13,763 bases of DNA from contig NZ_WQLB01000059.1 in the NCBI RefSeq assembly GCF_009755355.1, forward strand, positions 1 to 13,763, in the 5' to 3' direction. Of the stretch, positions 4,697 through 11,172 are shown one piece after another. The notes beneath the pieces were generated by a model that made no database searches, was not told the origin of the DNA, and saw only the letters and a list, made by a program, of their open reading frames with translations. Both the position numbers and the translations under genes were made by a program. Numbering within the stretch: the stretch's first letter is position 1; each line of letters starts with the position of its first letter. This DNA is from Deinococcus arboris (GTDB taxonomy: Bacteria > Deinococcota > Deinococci > Deinococcales > Deinococcaceae).

Positions 4697-7687
4697 TCAA
4701 GAATCACTCCCAGGTTCCTGCGCGTCTCCGGTGAGATCCTCGCCTTCCACTGCCGCACGGCGGAGCAAGGCCGTCACGTCTTCGAGCTTGAGCAACAGCA
4801 GGACACCTGCCCGGTCTTCGCTCACGATGGGTTCCACCTCAACCTTCATCCTGCGCCTGCCCAGATGGGGCAACTGGAGGTCGATGACCCGGTTCACGAC
4901 CCCTTCCTCTGTGGCGACGACGTCGTGCAGCAGGCCGATCAGCTCCGGCGTATCCAGCGCGAAGTTGCCCAGGTTATATACGCGCTCACCCTTGACCTGC
5001 GCCCCACTGGCATGCAGCAGGCTCAGCAGGGCGCGGTTAGCGGTCAGAACACGCAAGTCGTTATCCAGAATCAGCAGGGGATCATGGAGGCTGTTCAGGA
5101 CCTGCTCGGCGTAGGCAGCCGTGTCCTGAACCTGCTGCTCCAGAGACTTGACGAGGTGGATGTTGGTAAACGCCACCACCACGCCGTCGATGAAGTTGTC
5201 TGAAGTACGGTAGGGGGTGATCCGCATCAGGTACCACAATCCGTCCCGCGTCTGGACCTGCGCCTCGAAGACCTCCAGGGTGTCCAGCACCCGGGCAATG
5301 TCGCGCGCGAAGAATTCGTACTGCAAGTTGACGCTGATGTCGCTGATAGGCCGTCCCACATCCACCGGCATCAGGTTGATGACCTGCGAGATCTGCGGGG
5401 TGAAGCGCTTGATCCTGAGGGCGTTGTCCAGAAACACCGTGGCGATGCCTGCGCTGTCGAGCAGGTTCTTCAGGTCGTCGTTGGCCTGGGCGAGGTCGTG
5501 AATCACGCGGTGGTGCTCCGCGTTAATGGTGGTGAGTTCCTCGTTGAGGGACTGAAGCTCTTCCTTGGAGGTGGTGAGTTCCTCGTTGGTGCTCTGAAGC
5601 TCCTCGTTGGTCGTCTGAAGTTCCTCGTTGGCGCTCCGGAGTTCCTCCATGGACACGCCCATCTCTTCGACAGTGGCCTGCAACGTTTCCTTACTGTACT
5701 GAAGCTCACGTTGTAAGGTCAGCATTGGGTCGGCCTGGTCTGGTGGGGTCGGCACTGCCCCTCCCTCCGGCCGCTCCTGAAACTCAATCAGGAGGAGGCC
5801 GGGCATGAGTCCCGGCACCGGACGTACCGTGAGGTCCACCGTACGGAGCAATCCCTCCACCTCAACGGGGACGCCCGCCCGCACCACTTCACGGCGTTCC
5901 GCAATGGCCTGCCGCACGGCGGCCGGGAGTTCGTAGCGCAGGTTTCCGCGCGCCATCTCGAAGACGTTGGTCAGCACCGTTCCCGCCGGCAGTTCCAGGT
6001 AACGGGCGGTGGGGCCGTGGACAAATAGGATCTCGCCCGACTCTCCCACCATGACGGCCGGCGGCACGTGCTGGGCGAGCAGCAGACCCTGCGCGAGTTG
6101 CGCCACATTTTCCGTTCGAGCGGGACGCGGCGGCGCCACGCTTCGGGGAGGAGAAGGAACCAGACTGTTGGTGCTGAACACCTGACCGACTGGCAACGCG
6201 GCGGACACGCCGTCGCCACGCTGGTGGATTTTCCAGCGCAGGTTCAGGGGGCTGAAGTGATCCCGGTCCCGACCGACCGTCTCGCTCGCCCCCAGGAACA
6301 GCAGGCCCCCCGAGCGGAGAGCAAAGTGAAACACCGCCATGATCTCGGCCTGCAACTCGGATGACAGGTAGATCAGCATGTTGCGGCAACACAACAGGTC
6401 CAGCCGCGTAAAAGGGGGATCCCCGAAGGTGTTGTGAATGGCGAACGTCACCAGATTCCGGATTTCCGGGCGCACCTGATACCCGCCGTCTTGCTTGTGA
6501 AAGGCGCGTTGCAGTCGCGCTGGCGAGACGACGTACTCGATCTCGCGGGGGTAGAGCGCAGTACGGGCCTTTTCAATGGCTTCCGGGTCGATATCTGTGG
6601 CGAAGACCTGCACCTTGAAGGCCCGCTCGTCCTTCAGTTCCTCCATCAGTTCGTGCAGCACGATGGCAACCGAGTACGCCTCCTCGCCGGTTGAACAGCC
6701 TGCCACCCACACCCGGACATTGTCCATCTCCTGCTTGTGGGCCGGGATGTAGTCCCGCAAATGCTCCTTGAGTTCGTCAAAGGCTTCGACGTCGCGGAAA
6801 AAGCTCGTGACGTTGATGGTGAAGTCCTGAAACAATGCCTGAATCTCTTCTGGGGAGTCCTGAAGGAGTCGCAGGTACGCGGTGATATCCTCCAGACGGT
6901 GGCTTTTCATCCGGCGGTCAATGCGCCGCACCAGCGTGCTGCGCTTGTAGCGGGTGAAGTCATGGCCAGTGCGGACCCGCACGAGGCGCAGGATCTTTTG
7001 AAGCGGCGCACCCGGCTGGCCGCCCTCGTTTGACACGTCTTCCGTGCGTAACGCCGCCTTCTGGGTCACGAAGGTATAGAGCCTGGGAGCCAGTTCCTCA
7101 GCGGGGAGCACGTCGTTGGCGAGCTGCGTTTCGGCAGCGCTGCGCGGCATGCTGGGATACTCCGCTGTCTGGGGGTCTTGCACCAGCACCAGGCCGAAGT
7201 GTTCCCGGATGGCCTGCACGCCGCGCGTCCCGTCACGGCCCATCCCCGATAGGATGATGCCGACGCCACGCTCGCCCTGGTCGGCGGCGAGCGACTCCAG
7301 GAAATGGTCGATGACCTTGCCCTTCGCCAGCTCGAGGTCGTCGAGAAGCAAGATGCCGTTCATAATGGTGAGGCTGTGGCCGGGTGGAAGCACGTATACC
7401 TGATCAGGCTGGGCCGCCAAACCGTCCTCAATGAGAACAATGGGCATGGACGTACAGCGTTGCAGAATATCGGGCATCAAGCCTTGGTGGTGCGGGTCGA
7501 GATGAGGCACCACCACGAACGCCATGCCGCTTCCCTGTGGGAGGCTGAGGAAGAAGCGCTCGTAGCCGTCGAGTGCCCCCGCTGACCCGCCGATGCCCAC
7601 GATAATGGTAGGCCGCGTGGTCAGAGCACCCACTGGCTCGGTTGGCAGGAGTGTGGGTGCGGTGGTGACTGGACGTTCATCTGACAT
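4697..7687 (-). CDS. CheB-CheR-PAS fusion protein (methylesterase/methyltransferase sensor, no kinase domain)
   Basis: The 996-residue protein combines several modules. A CheB methylesterase domain (about 27-210) has S35 in GIGGSAG, H62 in VVPHLD and D152 in LSGMGRDG. A CheR methyltransferase follows (about 228-490), with VTSFFRD at 293-299, the S-adenosylmethionine loop AGCSTGEEAYS at 329-339, FATDID at 362-367 and CRNMLIYL at 434-441. Next come a PAS-like segment (about 550-660), a long heptad coiled coil built of EELQ/EELT repeats, and two further PAS domains reaching the C-terminus. Many relatives end in a histidine kinase module; this one does not. The ATG at 7687 is preceded by GAGG with 8-nt spacing, so it is preferred over 7771. 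It is divergent from the PAS kinase gene, a natural partner that supplies the missing kinase. It is probably cytoplasmic, since no membrane segment is visible. Confidence 0.92.
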   Translation of the reverse strand: MSDERPVTTAPTLLPTEPVGALTTRPTIIVGIGGSAGALDGYERFFLSLPQGSGMAFVVVPHLDPHHQGLMPDILQRCTSMPIVLIEDGLAAQPDQVYVLPPGHSLTIMNGILLLDDLELAKGKVIDHFLESLAADQGERGVGIILSGMGRDGTRGVQAIREHFGLVLVQDPQTAEYPSMPRSAAETQLANDVLPAEELAPRLYTFVTQKAALRTEDVSNEGGQPGAPLQKILRLVRVRTGHDFTRYKRSTLVRRIDRRMKSHRLEDITAYLRLLQDSPEEIQALFQDFTINVTSFFRDVEAFDELKEHLRDYIPAHKQEMDNVRVWVAGCSTGEEAYSVAIVLHELMEELKDERAFKVQVFATDIDPEAIEKARTALYPREIEYVVSPARLQRAFHKQDGGYQVRPEIRNLVTFAIHNTFGDPPFTRLDLLCCRNMLIYLSSELQAEIMAVFHFALRSGGLLFLGASETVGRDRDHFSPLNLRWKIHQRGDGVSAALPVGQVFSTNSLVPSPPRSVAPPRPARTENVAQLAQGLLLAQHVPPAVMVGESGEILFVHGPTARYLELPAGTVLTNVFEMARGNLRYELPAAVRQAIAERREVVRAGVPVEVEGLLRTVDLTVRPVPGLMPGLLLIEFQERPEGGAVPTPPDQADPMLTLQRELQYSKETLQATVEEMGVSMEELRSANEELQTTNEELQSTNEELTTSKEELQSLNEELTTINAEHHRVIHDLAQANDDLKNLLDSAGIATVFLDNALRIKRFTPQISQVINLMPVDVGRPISDISVNLQYEFFARDIARVLDTLEVFEAQVQTRDGLWYLMRITPYRTSDNFIDGVVVAFTNIHLVKSLEQQVQDTAAYAEQVLNSLHDPLLILDNDLRVLTANRALLSLLHASGAQVKGERVYNLGNFALDTPELIGLLHDVVATEEGVVNRVIDLQLPHLGRRRMKVEVEPIVSEDRAGVLLLLKLEDVTALLRRAAVEGEDLTGDAQEPGSDS
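5534..5650 (-). repeat. 21-bp periodic repeat encoding the coiled-coil heptads of the CheB-CheR-PAS protein
   Basis: On the plus strand GAGTTCCTC-, AAGCTCCTC- and AAGTTCCTCGTTGG-type units recur about every 21 bases. They encode consecutive EEL-x4 heptads (EELRSAN, EELQTTN, EELQSTN, EELTTSK, EELQSLN, EELTTIN). Coiled coils of this type link CheR and PAS domains in related fusions. The DNA similarity of adjacent units could allow in-frame gain or loss of heptads. Confidence 0.7.
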
Positions 7688-7934
7688 GATCGAATCCTCG
7701 AAACCATAGGCTTTTCGCAGTGCCCTCGGGTGAGCGCGGTCCCGGGAAACTGAGGACGAAGTGAAGTCCACGCTGATTTACAGTCTTAAGGACTGGGATA
7801 TGCTGACGTTTGAACCCCCGCCGTTTGGTTTCATTCTCCCGACTATTTGCACCAAAAACCAGGTTGGATGTGACAAACTGCCACGACACCCCCCCCGAAC
7901 CAGCAGGCCGGGCCGAACTCAATCAGGTGTCAAC
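7688..7934. promoter_or_regulatory. Divergent intergenic region between the CheB-CheR-PAS gene and the PAS kinase gene
   Basis: These 247 bases must carry both promoters, but I find no strong -35/-10 pair on either strand. They contain a CAGTC-TTAAG-GACTG inverted repeat at 7781-7795 and a run of eight C at 7889-7896, 38 bases before the kinase start. Both long open frames extend into this region from each side, but the ribosome-site evidence favours the inner starts. Confidence 0.45.
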
Positions 7935-9272
7935 GTGAGCAGAGAACCCGAAGGTACCGACGACCTGCGTGAACAGGCGGAACGTGAACTTCAGACGCAG
8001 CCGCCCGTCACGTTGCCTTCCGTGCCCAATGATCCGGAGCAATTACTGCGGGAACTTCAGCAGGAGCGCCAGGAGTTGCAGGTCCATCAGATCGAACTGC
8101 GTCTCCAAAACGACGAACTCGTCCGGACCAATGCCGAGCTGGAGGAGGCCCGACAGGAGTATCAGGAGCTGTTCGATCATGCCCCTGTTGGCTACTTGAC
8201 GCTCGACGGGGCGGGCAGCGTTCAGCGCGTGAATCTCACGCTGTGCCGGATGCTGGGCGTGGAGCGGGCCCGGCTACTGAACCGGCGGTTCTCTGCGTTC
8301 CTCGACCCGGCGAGCGTCAGCACCTTCACGCTGTTCCTGCGGCGGGTGATGGAGCACTCCGGGCCCCGGACCGCCGAACTCTGGCTGGTCAGTGCGGCCG
8401 GCACCCGCTTCGCAGCCCAGATTGAGGGCGAGGCGGTGCAGCGTCCTGGGGAGCGCGGCCCGCACGCCCGCCTGACTGTTACCGACATCACGCCGCAGCG
8501 CCAGGCCCAGGACGAGGTGCTACGGCTCAACGCGTCACTGGAGGAGCGGGTCAAGCAGCGAACTCAACGGGTTCTGGAACTTAACGGGGAGTTAGAGACG
8601 TTCGTGTACGCCGTGACCCACGACCTGCAAACGCCCCTGCGGCACATCCGCAGCTTTATAGGTCTGCTCGTGGGACAGTACCAGCCTCTGGGAGCGGAGC
8701 AGGAACGTTACGCGCAGCACGTCGAGCATTCGGTGGACCGCATGGAGCAGCAACTCGGCACGCTGTTGACCTTTTTCCGTACGGGGCAGGGACGCCTACG
8801 CTTTCAGGAGGTCAAGCTCGACTCCGTGATGCAGGAGGTCCGCAGGGACTTTGCGGCGGACTTGGAAGGCCGTGATGTGCAGCTGACAGTCGACGCGCTG
8901 CCCACCGTGCACGGCAACAGCCTCGCCTTGCAGCTCGTGTTTGCGAACCTGCTGGGCAACGCCCTCAAATTCACGCGAGGCCGCGCCCCTGCCCGCATCA
9001 GCGTGTTTGCCCGTGAGAACGAGCGCGAGTTCATTCTCGGCGTGCGTGACAACGGAGTGGGGTTTAACATGCGTCAGAAAGACCGGCTGTTCGCCGTGTT
9101 TCAGCGGCTCCACCGCCAGGGGGAGTTCGAGGGCAGTGGCGTGGGGCTGGCGCTGGTCCGGCGGGTGGTTCACCGGCACGGCGGGCGTACCTGGGCGGAG
9201 GGCAAGGTGGGCGAGGGAGCCACCTTCTGGGTGAGTCTGCCCCGAACTCCCCAGAGGGAGGACCTGGCGTGA
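7935..9272 (+). CDS. Soluble PAS-domain histidine kinase
   Basis: The 445-residue kinase starts at GTG 7935, with AGGTG 5 nt before it. An earlier ATG at 7761 would add 58 residues of unconvincing leader. An N-terminal coiled coil (LLRELQQERQELQVHQIELR, from about residue 37) leads into a PAS domain (about 76-186). The H-box VTHDLQTPLRHI puts the phospho-acceptor at H229. The ATPase domain has an N-box with N342 (LLGNALKF), G1 as DNGVGF (372-377) and G2 as GSGVGLAL (400-407). The H-box resembles that of phytochrome-like kinases. No membrane segment is seen, so it should sense an internal signal or a partner protein. It overlaps the next cheB by GTGA, giving translational coupling. No cognate response regulator lies in the window. 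Confidence 0.9.
   Translation: MSREPEGTDDLREQAERELQTQPPVTLPSVPNDPEQLLRELQQERQELQVHQIELRLQNDELVRTNAELEEARQEYQELFDHAPVGYLTLDGAGSVQRVNLTLCRMLGVERARLLNRRFSAFLDPASVSTFTLFLRRVMEHSGPRTAELWLVSAAGTRFAAQIEGEAVQRPGERGPHARLTVTDITPQRQAQDEVLRLNASLEERVKQRTQRVLELNGELETFVYAVTHDLQTPLRHIRSFIGLLVGQYQPLGAEQERYAQHVEHSVDRMEQQLGTLLTFFRTGQGRLRFQEVKLDSVMQEVRRDFAADLEGRDVQLTVDALPTVHGNSLALQLVFANLLGNALKFTRGRAPARISVFARENEREFILGVRDNGVGFNMRQKDRLFAVFQRLHRQGEFEGSGVGLALVRRVVHRHGGRTWAEGKVGEGATFWVSLPRTPQREDLA
9254..9272 (+). promoter_or_regulatory. Coupled ribosome binding site and GTGA stop-start overlap
   Basis: GAGGGAGG followed by a 7- to 8-nt spacer precedes the GTG at 9269. The kinase stop TGA (9270-9272) overlaps that start codon. 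This fixes the start of the second cheB and indicates translational coupling. Confidence 0.75.
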
Positions 9273-10321
9273 ATGGCCGCTCCGAAAGCGTGACCGGGCC
9301 GCCATTGGTGGTGATTGGCGGTTCCGCCGGAGCACTCGGCAGCCTGCTGGACCTGGCGGCGGGGTTGCCGGACGACTTTCCGGCAGCCCTCCTGGTGGTC
9401 GTACACATCCCGCCGGATCAGCCGAGTGTCCTGCCCGAGTTGCTGAACCGGGCAGGCCCCCTGCCCGCAAAGGCCGCCGAGGACGGCGAGCGGTTGCGGG
9501 CTGGACACATCTACGTCGCACCTCCGGACCATCACCTGCTGGTCCGTCCCGCCACCCTCCAGCTTTCGCGGGGCCCGCGCGAGAACCGCTCCCGGCCGAG
9601 CATCGACGTGCTGTTTCGCTCGGCGGCCTACAGCTTTGGACCGCGCACAGCGGGCGTCATCCTGTCCGGCATGCAGGACGACGGGACCTCGGGCCTCTGG
9701 GCGATTAAACAGTTCGGCGGCACGGCCATCGTCCAGCGGCCTGAGGAAGCCCAGTATCCGGACATGCCGCTCAGTGCCGTGCGGCAGGTTGAGGTGGACG
9801 ACATCCTGCCCGTGCATGAGATCGCTTCCCGACTCGTTGCCTGGGCGGACACCCTGGGCACCAGAGAGGTGAAAGTCAGCGTGGATCAAACGGAACGCAG
9901 GCGTCTGGGCCTTGAACTGGGCATCGCGGGCGAGGAGGCTTCCTTTGAGGCGGGCATCTTGAATCATGGTCCGCTCTCGCCCTTTACCTGTCCGGAGTGC
10001 CACGGGGTAATGATGCAGATCAAGGAAGGTCGCCTCACCCGCTTCCGCTGCCACACCGGGCATGCCTTTACCTCCGGCACGTTGATCTCCGGGGTACGTC
10101 AGATGGTGGAGGACTCGATGTGGTCCACCGTGCGTGCGCTCGATGAGCAGGTAATGCTGCTGGCACACCTAGGTAAACACCTCCGGGAGGCCGGGCAGCC
10201 CGATGAAGCCGACCACTTGCATCAGGAGACCCAGGAAGCCACGGAACGCATGCGCTTGCTGCGCCGCGTCGCCCTGTGGCAGGAACCTCTAGAGGCTGCC
10301 AAGGACAGGTTTGAAGTTTAA
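9269..10321 (+). CDS. Stand-alone CheB-type methylesterase-like protein, second copy, with IS-derived C-terminal tail
   Basis: The 350-residue paralogue of the protein at 3666 has a CheB domain with S19 in IGGSAG, H46 in VVVHIPP and D138 in [11 protein letters not shown]. It also has the same Cys/His module (C241, C244, C261 and H265 in CPECHG and RFRCHTGH) and no receiver domain. It starts with GTG overlapping the kinase stop, with GGAGG 7 nt upstream, so the two proteins are probably made together. Its tail is unusual. From codon CTA at 10289 the frame runs into the inverted repeat of the IS5-family element, so the last residues EAAKDRFEV are IS-encoded. Joining the flanks at CTAG restores an ending of EPLAA followed by stop. 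The catalytic and metal-site regions are untouched, so activity may be preserved. Confidence 0.88.
   Translation: MNGRSESVTGPPLVVIGGSAGALGSLLDLAAGLPDDFPAALLVVVHIPPDQPSVLPELLNRAGPLPAKAAEDGERLRAGHIYVAPPDHHLLVRPATLQLSRGPRENRSRPSIDVLFRSAAYSFGPRTAGVILSGMQDDGTSGLWAIKQFGGTAIVQRPEEAQYPDMPLSAVRQVEVDDILPVHEIASRLVAWADTLGTREVKVSVDQTERRRLGLELGIAGEEASFEAGILNHGPLSPFTCPECHGVMMQIKEGRLTRFRCHTGHAFTSGTLISGVRQMVEDSMWSTVRALDEQVMLLAHLGKHLREAGQPDEADHLHQETQEATERMRLLRRVALWQEPLEAAKDRFEV
10289..10292. repeat. CTAG target-site copy, left of the IS5-family element
   Basis: The same four bases occur at 11169-11172 directly outside the other inverted repeat. CTAG or central TA duplications are known for IS427-like members of IS5. 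This copy lies in the reading frame of the second cheB. Confidence 0.75.
10293..10306 (+). repeat. Left inverted repeat of the IS5-family element
   Basis: It is complementary to 11155-11168 at 13 of 14 positions. It is translated as the end of the second CheB-like protein. Confidence 0.85.
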
Positions 10322-10353
10322 GAGCTGCACTCGGCAGAGGGCAGAATGGCTGT

Positions 10354-11153
10354 GTGACACGGCGAGGTTACCCAAGTGATGTGGACGACGACGCCTACCT
10401 CTTTCTGCTGCCCTCTTTGCTGCTGAGTCCGCATGACGCCAGGCAGCGGAAGTCTGTCATCCGTGACGTGCTCAACGCGTTGCTGTGGGTGGCGCGCACG
10501 GGGGCACGATGGGCGTCTCTTCCCCATGACTTTCCACCCGCAAACCAGCGGTGCGCCTGTTGGCGCACCGCTGGTTTGCGGCTGAGTGCTGTCAGAACGC
10601 CGCGCATGATCTGCGGGTGCTCTCCCGAGTGGAGCCGTCCAGGAACGGAGAACCGAGCGCGATCATCATTGACAGCCGGACCTTGCACAGTCCACCTGAA
10701 AGCGGGCACCGGGCGGGATTTGATGGGGCCAAGAAACGCAAGGGCACCACAGTCCATCTGGCCGTCGATACTCTGGGTCATCTGCTCGCGGTGCTCACGA
10801 CACCCGCCAACGAGCAGGACCGCGCACAGGTCAAAACCCTGTGCCTCGAAGTGCAGGAAGCCACAGGCGTGAATGTCGAAGTCGCCTTTGCTGATCAGGG
10901 CTCCACCGGTGCTCAAGCCGCTCTGGACGCAGCAGAGGCGGGCAGAGACCTGGTGGTGGTCAAGCGTCCGGAGACCACGAAGGGCTTCATCCTGCTGCCC
11001 ACACGTTGGGTCGTCGAACGGTCGTTCGCGTGGCTGTCACGCTTCAGGCGTTTGGGTCGAGACCTGGAACGCTTGCCGTCGACGCTGGTTAGATTTCAGT
11101 TCCTGGCGGCTTCCATTCTGCTCTGCAACAATCTCAGACCGCTTTTCGCATAG
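10354..11153 (+). pseudogene. IS5-family (IS427-like) transposase, split by a one-base frame break
   Basis: The first frame (GTG 10354) gives the N-terminal DUF4096-like domain ([19 protein letters not shown] to [18 protein letters not shown]). After about 10537 it becomes meaningless until its stop at 10872. The family sequence resumes in the -1 frame: [12 protein letters not shown], then D in IIIDSRT, D in FADQGSTG and E in WVVERSFAW. Numbered from the GTG at 10551 these are D41, D115 and E156, all three DDE residues. The full span of 800 bases lacks one base of a 266-residue reading frame. Some IS427 relatives use programmed shifting, but no homopolymer slippery site is seen here. Instead the break abuts a perfect 20-bp inverted repeat, which argues for damage. 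Confidence 0.8.
10538..10581. repeat. Perfect 20-bp inverted repeat with a 4-nt loop inside the IS5 transposase
   Basis: The left arm CCGCAAACCAGCGGTGCGCC (10538-10557) is the exact reverse complement of 10562-10581, around TGTT. It sits right where the transposase frame breaks. The right arm encodes HRWFAA, which fits the conserved position of IS5 transposases. The mRNA would fold into a very stable hairpin here. Confidence 0.9.
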
Positions 11154-11154
11154 G

Positions 11155-11168
11155 GTTCTTGGCAGCCT
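11155..11168 (-). repeat. Right inverted repeat of the IS5-family element
   Basis: It is the counterpart of 10293-10306, directly followed by CTAG at 11169-11172, which contains the TAG stop of uvrA2 on the minus strand. Confidence 0.85.
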
Positions 11169-11172
11169 CTAG
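11169..11172. repeat. CTAG target-site copy, right of the IS5-family element
   Basis: It pairs with 10289-10292 as a direct duplication around the element. The minus-strand TAG stop of uvrA2 is made of its first three bases. Confidence 0.75.

Larger units (their letters stand above)
10293..11168 (+). mobile_element. Complete IS5-family (IS427-like) insertion sequence, 876 bp
   Basis: Inverted repeats are AGGCTGCCAAGGAC at 10293-10306 and, on the minus strand from 11168, AGGCTGCCAAGAAC (13 of 14 match), flanked by CTAG on both sides. Size, repeats, target and the encoded DUF4096-type N-terminus plus DDE transposase agree with the IS427 subgroup. It inserted exactly at the tail-to-tail junction of the second cheB and uvrA2. 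The transposase is frame-broken, so the copy may only be mobile if frameshifted or helped in trans. Confidence 0.9.

Noticed and set aside
9170..10168. 332-residue minus-strand open frame opposite the second CheB
   Set aside because: It is antisense to an intact CheB domain with all catalytic residues and has no family motif of its own.
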